From NCBI GenBank assembly GCA_029167045.1, contig JARFPK010000003.1:1-64000 (forward strand): a DNA stretch of 64,000 nucleotides, given 5' to 3'. The position numbers were made by a program, and so were the translations under genes. The notes under the pieces were generated by a model. That model made no database searches, was not told the origin of the DNA, and saw nothing but the letters and a program-made list of their open reading frames with translations. Below are positions 25,862-34,469 of this stretch, piece after piece. The first letter of the stretch is position 1. Every line of letters starts with the position of its first letter. This DNA is from Candidatus Methanocrinis natronophilus. Lineage in GTDB: Archaea; Halobacteriota; Methanosarcinia; Methanotrichales; Methanotrichaceae.

Positions 25862-26671
25862 GTGGACGGAAGGTTCATCGAGAGGATGGAGCGGGAGGCT
25901 AGAGGCCGGAGGGCCAGGATAGGGGTAGGCGCATACGGAGGGAGCCCCGAACTCCTGGCCGGTATGGAGGAGGCGGCAGAGTTCGCCGAGATCGTCCTGG
26001 TGGGAGACCCCGGCACCGACGACGACGTCGGAGAGGATCTCGCCGTCGTCAGAACCGACGATCCCGCCTCCCTCCTGGTGGACCTCCTGGATAAGGGGGA
26101 TATCGACGGGGCGGTGAGGGGAAACCTCTCCGCCACCAGGGTGATGAGGAAGATATCCAGGATCTTCGATCTGAGGGTCAGAAGGCTCTCTCTTCTCGCC
26201 CTCCCGGACTGGTCCTTCTTCCTCGCCCCCGTCGGGATAGACGAAGGGGAGTCGCTATCCGATCGCCTCGACCTGGCGTTGATGGGCGCCTGGTACCTCC
26301 GGAATATGGGGATCGACCCCCACCTCTCGATCCTCTCCGGGGGTAGGATGGAAGACCTGGGGAGGTCCGACCGGGTCGATCGGACCCTGGCCGAGGGGGA
26401 GCTGTTGGCCCGGCTCGCCCGGGACGGAGGCGTCCGGGCGGAGCACCGGAGTATCCTCATCGAGACCTCTCGCGGCGACGACCTCATCGTAGCCCCCGAC
26501 GGCATATCAGGAAACCTCATCTTCCGGACCCTTATGCTAGTCTCCGGCGCCAGGGGCTACGGCGCTCCCGTCATCATGGACCCCGTCTTCGTCGACTCCA
26601 GCCGGGCGAGGAAAAGCTTCGTCGGGCCGATCACCCTCGCCAGCGCTCTCGTCGCGATGAAGGGGCGGTGA
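25862..26671 (+). CDS. mtxX: Methanogenesis marker protein 4 (MtxX)
   Basis: 269 residues from a GTG four bases after MMP2. The protein resembles the phosphotransacetylase fold (RIGVGAYGGSPELLAG, DLLDKGDIDGAVRGNLSA, HLSILSGGRMEDLGRSDRVD, MDPVFVDSSRARKSFVGPI), the pattern of MtxX, a methyltransferase-related methanogen marker of unsettled function. Gene order MMP2-MtxX on one strand supports cotranscription. Length is normal. A short sequence GCGATGAAGGGGCGGTGA at its very end recurs about 75 bases later, apparently a small duplication. Confidence 0.88.
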   Translation: MDGRFIERMEREARGRRARIGVGAYGGSPELLAGMEEAAEFAEIVLVGDPGTDDDVGEDLAVVRTDDPASLLVDLLDKGDIDGAVRGNLSATRVMRKISRIFDLRVRRLSLLALPDWSFFLAPVGIDEGESLSDRLDLALMGAWYLRNMGIDPHLSILSGGRMEDLGRSDRVDRTLAEGELLARLARDGGVRAEHRSILIETSRGDDLIVAPDGISGNLIFRTLMLVSGARGYGAPVIMDPVFVDSSRARKSFVGPITLASALVAMKGR

Positions 26672-26780
26672 GCCCCCAGAGGGGCCACGCCTCCATCGCC
26701 CCCATATCTCGCGCCAGGGTCATCAGGGCGATGAAGGGGCGGTGAGTTAGTCGAGGCGAAAGACGGTCCTAGAAGAACAG

Positions 26781-26811
26781 GAAAAATAATTTCGGGGCGG
26801 CATCCCGCCCC
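26781..26811 (-). terminator. Terminator of the FmdE-domain gene
   Basis: GGGGCGG (26794-26800) pairs with CCGCCCC (26805-26811). On the minus strand the hairpin follows the stop codon at 26827 and is followed by AAATTATTTTTCC. It could also stop readthrough from mtxX on the plus strand. Confidence 0.6.
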
Positions 26812-26826
26812 GCGATCACTTTGGCT

Positions 26827-27864
26827 TCAGCCGGACATTACCCCCAGGACCTTCAGGGGGTGGACCCCCGCTCCCTGGAGGGCGAAGAGCTCGTCTTCGT
26901 CTGCGAGGCTGAACTCCTTGATGGTGGAGACGAAGGTCTCCGGGGAGTCGACGGCGTCCATCAGGATTATATCCTGCTGTAGCCTTGCGGCCCATCTCGG
27001 CCAGCCCTCGGAGTTGCTCATCTCCGTCGCCTTGTCGAAGTCGAAGCCGAGGACGAGGCCGTCACCGGTCTTGGAGGCGGCATCCCACCGGATGAATATC
27101 CCCGCGACCCTGGTGCCGAACTTCTCCGTCAGGGCAGACGTCTCGTCTGCTGTCAGCTTTTTGACGAAGAGGCCGCCCTTTCCGGGGGTGCAGTCCCAGG
27201 CCACCTGGAAGTAGTCGTCTTTGCACCAGTTGGGGCAGGCTATCACCCTGTAGCTGTGGTTTGTCGCGTCTTCAATGGGGAGCTCTTTCTCCATATATCT
27301 CGCCAAGAGCAAGCCGCTGGAGACCCCGGGGCAGAGGTGGTCGTGGAGCTCCACCGCCTTCATGAATATATAGGGGGTCTTCTCGTGGGCCCAGACGTTG
27401 ACGACGGGGAGCATGTGGTCGAAGACCCCGGGCTTCCAGCCTTCGACGTCGGCGAGGACCGTCTCGGCGTCGATCTTATCCATCTCCTGGACGGCGAAGC
27501 CGTTCCCGTCATCGTTCACCTTCATGTAGACCGCCTCACCGGTATTCTTGTCGTAGAACCCAAACCATAGGGGCTTCCAGGGGGGGCTCAAGATGTTGAG
27601 GAGGTTTCCCTTTCCCGGAGTGCAGCCGGTGGCCTCCATCACCGCATCGAGGCATTCTTCCGTCGTCTGGCCGTCTATCACGGCGTATCCGGCGTTGGTC
27701 AGGGCCAGAACATCGGCGTCGCCCCGCTCAAATCCCATCTCTGCCATGGCGTACTCTGCGGCGTCGGAGCCGAGCTGGTACATATCCACCCCTTCTGCCA
27801 TGGCCAGACCCGGCGCCAGGGCCAGGAGGAGGAGGGTCGTCGCTATAATTCGATCGATCTTCAC
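26827..27864 (-). CDS. Secreted FmdE-domain protein
   Basis: 345 residues. The N-terminus (MKIDRIIATTLLLLALAPGLAMA) is a clear signal peptide, so the protein is exported. The central part has MKAVELHDHLCPGVSSGLLL, the signature of the FmdE domain (formylmethanofuran dehydrogenase subunit E-like, COG2191). A duplicated motif CTPGKG occurs at about 80 (TGCTPGKGNLL) and 227 (DCTPGKGGLF), with CPNWC in between; these cysteines and histidines could bind metal. Known FmdE proteins are cytoplasmic, and secreted versions occur in some methanogens with unknown role. It has its own promoter region and terminator. Confidence 0.82.
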   Translation of the reverse strand: MKIDRIIATTLLLLALAPGLAMAEGVDMYQLGSDAAEYAMAEMGFERGDADVLALTNAGYAVIDGQTTEECLDAVMEATGCTPGKGNLLNILSPPWKPLWFGFYDKNTGEAVYMKVNDDGNGFAVQEMDKIDAETVLADVEGWKPGVFDHMLPVVNVWAHEKTPYIFMKAVELHDHLCPGVSSGLLLARYMEKELPIEDATNHSYRVIACPNWCKDDYFQVAWDCTPGKGGLFVKKLTADETSALTEKFGTRVAGIFIRWDAASKTGDGLVLGFDFDKATEMSNSEGWPRWAARLQQDIILMDAVDSPETFVSTIKEFSLADEDELFALQGAGVHPLKVLGVMSG

Positions 27865-28363
27865 ATAATCACCTGATTTTCAATACCTTACGCCTGCAAT
27901 ATTCTAATTTATGCTACGCAAGCCGGAAAGAGTTCTACTCAATTATTTATAACATTTTTGGTCGAAATTCATAATAATCAATACTTTGTCCAGAATAGCT
28001 CATATTAATTGATGACCTGCTCTGGAGAATATGGCAGAAGAAGGGCGCCGTTTTTGGCTTGGCTTTGCCCCAGATACGGCGCCCGTGGTTGGAGAGAGGG
28101 CAATGGCCTTTAGGGGGATGCCATCTCAAGGAGGTCGCAGCATGGCGAGAGTATTGCACCCCAACGGGGAGATAATCTTAATTAGTAATAAATCTTTTGG
28201 TTAAATTCATACAAGGTCGGATCCTACCGATGGGAGTCCCAGTTTCATCTCTCTCGAAGCCGTATCTCGATATCTCGCCGATTTCCTATACAAATCAGAT
28301 CATCCGCAATACAATGGCGGCGTTTGAAGAAGAGGCGTGCTATCTCTCACGGGGGTTCCAGGG
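27865..28363. other. AT-rich intergenic region with a strong hairpin, possible small RNA
   Basis: About 500 bases. The first 150 are AT-rich and carry the FmdE promoter. GGGCGCCGT (28043-28051) pairs perfectly with ACGGCGCCC (28076-28084) across a 24-base loop, far more stable than expected by chance here. The conserved-looking purine-rich stretch to 28160 holds no convincing protein. A structured RNA is possible. Confidence 0.35.
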
Positions 28364-28572
28364 ATGACCATGGCGATAGAGACTATCGGGCTGATCAATA
28401 CCTACAACGGACGGACGAGGGCCCTGGACGGGGTGGACCTGCAGGTCCGTCCTGGGGAGGTCTTCGCCTTTCTGGGACCGAGCGGCTCGGGGAAGACGAC
28501 CCTGATGAGATCCTGACAACCCAGTCTCGGCCGACCTCAGGGGAGGCCTGGGCCTTCGGCCTCGCCCCCGGC
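28364..28572 (+). pseudogene. ABC transporter ATPase, N-terminal fragment with frameshift
   Basis: An ATG at 28364 opens an ABC ATPase ([22 protein letters not shown]...) with a complete Walker [10 protein letters not shown]. The frame stops at TGA 28514-28516 directly after TTLMRS. Shifting by one base restores the expected [17 protein letters not shown] segment, so one base is missing near 28508. Homology ends at about 28572, where the sequence switches to MMP12. The Q-loop, signature motif and Walker B are absent, so it cannot work. These ABC ATPases are of the DrrA/CcmA-like group, judged by the TSGEAW motif. Confidence 0.8.
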
Positions 28573-28986
28573 CTCCTGCACGGGCCCCTGGACGTCGCGG
28601 CGATCCGAAAAGTCGATGCCGGGAAGATGACCGCCAACGAGGCCTTCACCCGGGGCGGGATCCTCCGAAAGCGGGGCCTCACCCTCAAGGGCTGCACGGA
28701 AGAAGAGAAGGAGGCGGCCTTCGAATCCCTCGCCCTATACGCCGCCATGGAGATATCCGCCATGGCCGTTCTCCTGCGGGACTGCGGCGCAGCCAAATCG
28801 GCGCTCTATCTGGCGGGCGACCCCGCCCCCCGGATCGCGGGGAGGGTCTCGCGGCTTCCGGGGCGCGAGGTTCTGCCGCTCGCAACCTGCGATGCAGCCG
28901 TGGGGTGCGCCCTGATTGCGGAGGATGTGAATGGCGGGGCGAGGGAGGTTCTGGGGATCGGGGTGGATGGGAGGGTGTGGGGGTAG
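28573..28986 (+). pseudogene. Methanogenesis marker protein 12 (UPF0285), C-terminal half
   Basis: From about APGLLHGPLDVAAIRKVDAG the frame reads as the second half of methanogenesis marker 12, an Hsp70/actin-fold protein: KMTANEAFTRGGI, TLALYAAMEISAM-type segment (LALYAAMEISAMAVLLRD), LYLAGDP and AAVGCALIAEDVNGGAREVL up to the natural end. The first half with its nucleotide-binding motifs is missing, replaced by an ABC ATPase piece. I infer a deletion or recombination that joined two genes. A complete copy should exist elsewhere if the gene matters. Family recognition is from memory. Confidence 0.65.
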
Positions 28987-29017
28987 TGGAGCCACGTAAC
29001 TTAACTGGCGAAATCTT

Positions 29018-29040
29018 GGCGTTTATGGAGAAAAACGCTA
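29018..29040. repeat. Left palindrome, candidate attachment site of the island
   Basis: GGCGTTTATGGAGAAAAACGCT carries inverted arms GCGTTT and AAACGC. It matches the palindrome at the recombinase start (36843-36878: GCGTTTTATGGTAAAAACGC) except for small changes in the spacer. The pair brackets about 7.8 kb of accessory genes. Confidence 0.45.
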
Positions 29041-29294
29041 AATTTTAGACTGTTAAGAATCGATAACATCATCAATAGCGGGGAGATAACCAGCAGCTTG
29101 TCTGCGTGTCAGGTTTTGTTCGTACCAATTCAACGGAATGCAGACACGACCTATTCATCTTAGATCGTCTTCTTTGATCGGAGAATTTGGAAGGCTTTGG
29201 GCAGTCTTAGTCCCGGATCATCGACCAAAAAGCTATAATCTTCCCCAGAGTCACAATTTTCCTCAATGGCTGACGGCCGAGAAGGGAGCGGATC

Positions 29295-30263
29295 ATGAAC
29301 GATCTAAGGCTGAGCTCATCGGAGAAGCTCCAATCGGTCTTTATACTCCTCAGCATAGGGTTCGGGCTGGGTATCAGCCGCTTTCCCCAGATAGCCCAGC
29401 ATGGGGGGGCTGCGATACTTCCTGCCCTGATGCTGATGCTTTACATCATATTCCTGCAGATGCCCCTGGAGCGGTTGGGCCGGGGGTTTGCCAATCTAAA
29501 GGTGGCGGGGCTCAGCCTGACGGTCAATTTCTTATTCACCCCCTTCTTCGCTTTTGGGCTGGGTTATCTCTTCTTGAGGAGTTCTCCGGACCTATGGGTC
29601 GGCTTCTTCATGCTCATGCTAACACCCTGTACAGACTGGTATCTCGTCTTCACCAGCATGGCGAAGGGGGACGTGGGGCTCGGAGCGTCTCTATTGCCCT
29701 GGAACCTCTTTCTGCAGCTGGCGCTGTTGCCCCTATATCTGGCTCTCCTCGCAGGATATGTCGTTCCTATAGACGTCCTTCTCCTGGGAAAGAGCGTGGT
29801 TCTAGTCGTTGTGCTTCCCCTGGGGACCGCGTACTCGACCCGGATCATCCTGACGAGGGCGAAGAGCGGCGAGTTCTTCAGGGAGGTATTCCTCGCCAAA
29901 GTGGGAGGCCTCCACTTCCCGTTCCTATTGGTCGCCATAACGGGGATGTTCGTATCTCAGGGGCAGGCGGTCGCTGATAATCCCTTTGTTATGGCCAACC
30001 TTTTGGCCCCCATCATGATTTTCTTCACAACTATTTATATAATAAGCCAAATCGTGGCGAAGCTCTTCGGGTTCACATATCCCGAGATGGCATCTTTCAC
30101 CTGTACCACCATCGCCCGAAACTCGCCGCTGGCGCTGGCGATCGCTGTGACCGCCTTCCCCGACCAGCCTCTGATAGCTCTGACCCTGGTCATAGGACCT
30201 CTGATAGAGCTGCCGGTTCTGATTGTGATCACAAGATTGCTTCTGAAAAGAAGAAAATGTTAA
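29295..30263 (+). CDS. Acr3-like arsenite efflux / bile acid symporter family permease
   Basis: 322 residues with ten hydrophobic helices. LTPCTDWYLVFTSMAKGDVG contains the PCT motif with the conserved cysteine and the following (A/T)KGD of the Acr3 branch of the BART superfamily. FPEMA-like and TIARNSPLALAIAVTAFPDQ match the second inverted-repeat half (N-rich helix) of the family. Acr3 exports arsenite; members with this divergence may carry other anions, so the substrate is only likely. No ArsR, ArsC or ArsA gene adjoins it. It lies just inside the left palindrome, as cargo of the putative island. Confidence 0.75.
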   Translation: MNDLRLSSSEKLQSVFILLSIGFGLGISRFPQIAQHGGAAILPALMLMLYIIFLQMPLERLGRGFANLKVAGLSLTVNFLFTPFFAFGLGYLFLRSSPDLWVGFFMLMLTPCTDWYLVFTSMAKGDVGLGASLLPWNLFLQLALLPLYLALLAGYVVPIDVLLLGKSVVLVVVLPLGTAYSTRIILTRAKSGEFFREVFLAKVGGLHFPFLLVAITGMFVSQGQAVADNPFVMANLLAPIMIFFTTIYIISQIVAKLFGFTYPEMASFTCTTIARNSPLALAIAVTAFPDQPLIALTLVIGPLIELPVLIVITRLLLKRRKC

Positions 30264-30768
30264 TTCGCCATCATCAGCCCCCTGATGGCCGATAGGCAAT
30301 AGACCTCCGCTTTTCGGCGAGGACGACAGGCGTCGGAGACGGGCTTGGGGTCTGCGTAGACCTTGGTGGAGAGATGGATCAAATCAACTGGGGGAGAAAG
30401 AGCGGCAAGAACGGCAGAAGCGGTTAGCAGGGCAAGGCCGCCATCAGCTCAGATGCAGATCCGAGTCGTCAACTCCCAGGCCGAGATAGCCACTGTGGAT
30501 CCAGAGGAGAGGGTGGTCTATCTGGCTATCCATCCTGTCGCCCTTTGAGCGAGCCGAAAAGTGACACCGCATCTTCTCCAGTTCCTTCGTGGAGTATGAG
30601 GGCGAGATGGCTCCAATCCCCCAGCCGGACCCTCTCTTTGTCGCAATCGTGATGCAATTTAAAAAAGTGAATGACGGCTTGCATGCCATACAACTCGGCA
30701 GATACATGGAATTGTAGCCCCATCCTCGGAAGGCTGCAGCATCCAGGGGGGGGTAAGCGGGCTGATCG
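30264..30768. other. Intergenic region between convergent units, no supported gene
   Basis: About 500 bases between the Acr3-like gene and the end of the flippase-like gene. Open frames of 60-90 codons exist on both strands, but none has a recognisable sequence or start signal. It may contain debris of a former gene. Confidence 0.4.
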
Positions 30769-31785
30769 TCAGGCAGACGGAACCCGAGCCAGCGACCTCC
30801 GAACGAGCAGCAGTGTTACGGCTGCGGAGATCAGGAGCGGGATCCAGAAGGTGACGACGCGTGCCATGATTGCTATCGAGAATGCTTCGGGCAGTATCAG
30901 CCCACCGGAGACGAGGACCAGCACCATGCTCCCTTCGAAGGTGAGGAGGCCGCCCGGCAGGAGTGGGATCATGCTGACAAGATATGCCGTATAGGTGGCA
31001 ATGATGACTAACATCAGGCTGATCTCGTATCCGAGCATGGCGGCGACCAGGTAAACCTTCACCGGATAGAAGGCCCAGACAATGAACCCCAGGAGGAAGA
31101 GGTATGCCCCGTTATGAGGATTGGTGATGAGGGTCCTGGAGGTCGCGGATGCATCGCTCAGGAATGCATGTGCAGCCGCCAATTTTCCGAGGATTTTTAC
31201 CGAGATCGGGTGGTGGTGGGGGGTCCCGATCTTCCGCACCGCCTGAACGAGGCGCCCTCCGCGGACGCGGTGGAGAGAGAAGAAAAGGCCTATCAGGCAG
31301 ATGATGATGGCAAGCCCGAGAAACGCCGCATACACGACCGGAGGCAGGGTGACGAATAACAGGGCAGACCCAAGAGTGAGCAGGCTGATGATCAGAAACG
31401 GAAGCAGAGAGTAGAATTTACTGACGATCATGATCGACGTCAGATCCTGATAGGACAGCGAGCTCTCCCTGCGCATCAGGTATATCTTCATAGTCTCGCC
31501 GCCGATCTTTGCGGACGGAGTGACGCTCTCGACAAAGACCCCGGCCATGTTGATCAGGAATACGTTGAAGATCGATACCGCGGCGGTCTTCTGCTTCAGA
31601 AGGAAGAACCAGATGTAGGAGGTAAGAAATATTGTGAACAGCTGCAGTGCGGTCAGCAGAGCGAGCTCTAACGGGGTTATCCTGCCGAGAATGCGGCTTA
31701 TGTCGTCCAAGCCGATGATTACGGCGGCGATCGTTATCAGGAGCGCCCCAGCCCCCAGAAGCGGTCCGCGTTTCATCGCCTGCAC
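30769..31785 (-). CDS. Flippase-like integral membrane protein (LPG synthase TM region, UPF0104)
   Basis: 338 residues with about eight helices. INMAGVFVESVTPSAKIGGE and MIPLLPGGLLTFEGSMVLVL are the two family motifs (P-x-K-x-GGE and P-GG-x-x-x-E) of PF03706. Family members flip or transfer lipid-linked groups, and some act as transporters; function is rarely known. It is the last gene of a minus-strand set with FeoB, 72 bases downstream of it. Codon use and sequence style agree with the neighbouring Feo genes. A role in export of a product made by the upstream enzymes is possible but speculative. Confidence 0.75.
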   Translation of the reverse strand: MQAMKRGPLLGAGALLITIAAVIIGLDDISRILGRITPLELALLTALQLFTIFLTSYIWFFLLKQKTAAVSIFNVFLINMAGVFVESVTPSAKIGGETMKIYLMRRESSLSYQDLTSIMIVSKFYSLLPFLIISLLTLGSALLFVTLPPVVYAAFLGLAIIICLIGLFFSLHRVRGGRLVQAVRKIGTPHHHPISVKILGKLAAAHAFLSDASATSRTLITNPHNGAYLFLLGFIVWAFYPVKVYLVAAMLGYEISLMLVIIATYTAYLVSMIPLLPGGLLTFEGSMVLVLVSGGLILPEAFSIAIMARVVTFWIPLLISAAVTLLLVRRSLARVPSA

Positions 31786-31857
31786 CAGAGCATTGCCGGT
31801 TCATAACGCCAGACCGGAGATGGCTGGATCCATGGGTGGGAAACGAGGAATGCCACC

Positions 31858-33594
31858 TCACATCACCCCGAGCAGGATGCCGGCCTGGGCGATCAGGCCG
31901 CCCATGATGAAGGCAAAGGCTGTCGTGACCGCCAGCGTCAGAATCGCGTAATATCCGCCGAACTCCCGGTATAAGATGGCCATCATAGCTATGCAGGGGA
32001 CGTAGTAGAGCGCAACGACCGACCCGACCACGAGCTGTAGCACCGAGAGGTTCATATCCAGGAGGGGAAGCACCGTCAGCTCTCTTCGGAACACTCCGAG
32101 GAGGAGCGGCACAGCAGCCTCTTGGGGGAGGTGAAGCCACTCCGTGACGAGCGGGCTCATGAACGCCCCGATCCGGGCCATCCAGCCCGTCTCGAAGAGT
32201 GTTGCAGCCACAGCCACCCCGACGATGACCGGAGGCACTGCATCGACTATATAGTGCTGCGTCCGGATCCACATCTTTTTCGCGATCATGTGAGCACGGG
32301 GGACCAGGAGATCGGGGATCTCCATCACCATCGGCACACGCCTGCCCGGCAGGATGCGGTTCAGCACCGCGCCGCCGAGCAGCAGCGAGGCAAACGAGAG
32401 GAACATGACGAAGGCGAGGGCAAAGGCTGATTGCGCCGCCAGCAGGGATATGAAGGCGCCCGTCTGGGCGATACAGGGAATGCTCAGGGATGCCATCAGC
32501 CCCACCATCAGGCGGTTTTTCCGGGAAGGCAGGGTTCGTGTGGATATGATCGCCGGTATCCCGCATCCGTACCCCAGCAGCAGCGGTATGATCGAGGGCC
32601 CCGAAAGCCCGATCTTGCCCAGAAGTCCGTCGAGCAGAACCCCCAGCCGGGGGAGGTATCCGGAATCCTCAAGAATACAGAGCGCCAGATAGAACGAGAA
32701 CACATACGGCATGATCAGCGTGAACGGCCACTCGATTCCCTTGGTGAGGAACCCATACTCACCGACGAGGATGTTCCGGAAGAGCCCGGGCGCAACAAGA
32801 CCGTCTACCTCGGAGACGATCAGCGGGATGATGTAACCCTGAAACACCGGGAGGAGTACGAATCGGCGAAGCCCCATTCCCAGGCCGAGCACGATCGAAA
32901 AGACCGCAAGCATCACCACGATGGCGATAAGGATCCCGGGCCAGGGGCGCATCGATGCATCGCCTATGGTCTCCCGTATGCTTGCCGATGCCCTGCCGGA
33001 GCCATGAACCGCTGCCGCACGAATCCTCTCGGCGCATTCCCAGGAGGCTTCGACGATTCCCGAAGGCACCGGCGTGAGATCTCCATTAAGCACATCCCCG
33101 ATGGCAGCTCTCAGCCCGTACATGCCGTCCCCGTCAAGAGCCACGGCGGTCAGCACGGGAACTCCGAGCTCCCGTGACAGCGCCTCACCGTCAAGGAGGA
33201 GCCCTTTCTCCTCCAGGAGATCCATGCGATTCACCGTGACGATCGTGGGAAGCCGGCACTCCAGGATCTGAAGGGCGAGATAGATGCTGGACTCGAGGTT
33301 TGAGGCATCAAGGACACAGACGACGAGATCGGGCTTACCCTTGAGCATGGCCACCGCGACCTCCTCGGCATCATTGGTGGCGTCGAGAGTGTATGTCCCG
33401 GGCGTGTCGATGATCGTTGCCTTGACACCGCCGAAAACAGCACTTCCTTTGGTATAATCGACGGTCGTCCCGGGATAATTCGCCATTCCCACGTGGAGAC
33501 CGCTTAGGTGGTTAAAAATGACGCTTTTGCCTACGTTCGGCGGGCCGATGAGCAGTATCAGGCTCTCCTGTTCGCGCCTGGACAATTCAGCCAC
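31858..33594 (-). CDS. feoB: Ferrous iron transporter FeoB
   Basis: 578 residues, short for FeoB but complete in its main parts. The N-terminal G domain has G1 GPPNVGKS, G2-region YPGTTVDYTKG, G3 DTPGTY and G4 NRMD (usual NKxD) up to about residue 165. The membrane part from about 225 has two Gate-like blocks: LGYGCGIPAIISTRTLPSRK with IPCIAQTGAFISLL, and LLLGVFRRELTVLP with YYVPCIAMMAIL. FeoB imports Fe2+ across the membrane. It lies 11 bases downstream of a gene ending in a FeoA domain, which normally associates with FeoB in the cytoplasm. The GTPase spacer domain seems reduced. Confidence 0.92.
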   Translation of the reverse strand: MAELSRREQESLILLIGPPNVGKSVIFNHLSGLHVGMANYPGTTVDYTKGSAVFGGVKATIIDTPGTYTLDATNDAEEVAVAMLKGKPDLVVCVLDASNLESSIYLALQILECRLPTIVTVNRMDLLEEKGLLLDGEALSRELGVPVLTAVALDGDGMYGLRAAIGDVLNGDLTPVPSGIVEASWECAERIRAAAVHGSGRASASIRETIGDASMRPWPGILIAIVVMLAVFSIVLGLGMGLRRFVLLPVFQGYIIPLIVSEVDGLVAPGLFRNILVGEYGFLTKGIEWPFTLIMPYVFSFYLALCILEDSGYLPRLGVLLDGLLGKIGLSGPSIIPLLLGYGCGIPAIISTRTLPSRKNRLMVGLMASLSIPCIAQTGAFISLLAAQSAFALAFVMFLSFASLLLGGAVLNRILPGRRVPMVMEIPDLLVPRAHMIAKKMWIRTQHYIVDAVPPVIVGVAVAATLFETGWMARIGAFMSPLVTEWLHLPQEAAVPLLLGVFRRELTVLPLLDMNLSVLQLVVGSVVALYYVPCIAMMAILYREFGGYYAILTLAVTTAFAFIMGGLIAQAGILLGVM

Positions 33595-33605
33595 CCTCCG
33601 GCCAC

Positions 33606-34466
33606 CTATGCAACGAGTATCTCCCTGGCAAACTCCCGTGCCAGGGCTACCCTCCGCCCTTCAACCTCCAATACAAGCGGCCCCCCGAAGGGGTGTCGGC
33701 ATTGGACGGTGACCAGTTTTCCAGGGCGGATTCCCAGGGGCGGGATCACCGGATAATCCGGTACCTGCATAACCCTGGCCGTCTGATCTGCGGCAAGATC
33801 GTCTAAGACATACCCCCCGGTGCTGGTGGCCGTCGGTTGCGACACCTCAATTGAGGAGCACCCCTTCTTGATAAGGACGGCCTCCTTCACCCCATCCGTC
33901 GGTAAGGTCTTATGGCCGGCGTCATGGCCGATATGCCCGGGCAGCACACGCCGGTACAGACTGCCCAGCATCCGCTTCTCCTGCGGGTTGCGGTAGATGA
34001 GCTTTGCGCCGCTGCGCATGCTATCGAGCAGCGAAAAAAGCACCATCTCCTTTGGAGCGACGTTGAGCGAGACCCAGACCGCATCGTAGGATGAAGCGTC
34101 GAGCGATGCCCCCTCTGCGATTTGTATGGTGATATCGGCATCTGTCTCATAATAATCGACAAAGCGCTGCGCCGCGTCTACAGCAACGGGATCGTTGTCC
34201 ACCGCAGTCACAATAAAGCCTTTTTTGGCCAGAAGCAGGGCGGTGAACGGCAGCGATCCGCAGCCTACATGGAGGATCGAACTCCCCACCCTCAGGTCAG
34301 CTAGGGCCAGCTCTTTATCGACCACATCGCCATATAACCACTCGCTGTAGATCAGGGCCAGTCGCGGCCACCGGCTGCCCATATCCTCGATAGTCTTGGT
34401 AAGCCGGGCGATACGGCAGATCGAGCTTCCCTGTTCCGGTACCCGGTACTCGTCCATTTCGTTCAT
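33606..34466 (-). CDS. Nicotianamine-synthase-like methyltransferase-fold protein fused to FeoA
   Basis: 286 residues. Residues about 50-185 form a Rossmann-type SAM-binding domain with VGCGSLPFTALLLAKKGFIV and TAVDNDPVAVDAA; the GxGxxPxTA pattern is that of nicotianamine synthase-like and CntL-like enzymes rather than ordinary methyltransferases. Residues about 218-286 are a FeoA-type SH3-like domain (VMQVPDYPVIPPLGIRPGKL, ending VALAREFAREILV). Such a fusion is unusual and ties a SAM-using metal-ligand-type enzyme to FeoB, whose gene follows 11 bases downstream. The product of the catalytic domain is unknown. Fusion and operon are seen; metallophore function is inference. Confidence 0.72.
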   Translation of the reverse strand: MNEMDEYRVPEQGSSICRIARLTKTIEDMGSRWPRLALIYSEWLYGDVVDKELALADLRVGSSILHVGCGSLPFTALLLAKKGFIVTAVDNDPVAVDAAQRFVDYYETDADITIQIAEGASLDASSYDAVWVSLNVAPKEMVLFSLLDSMRSGAKLIYRNPQEKRMLGSLYRRVLPGHIGHDAGHKTLPTDGVKEAVLIKKGCSSIEVSQPTATSTGGYVLDDLAADQTARVMQVPDYPVIPPLGIRPGKLVTVQCRHPFGGPLVLEVEGRRVALAREFAREILVA

Positions 34467-34469
34467 ACC

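Noticed and set aside
27947-28159. 70-codon minus-strand frame with several cysteines and histidines
   Set aside because: It lies across the strong hairpin and has no start signal or coding character.
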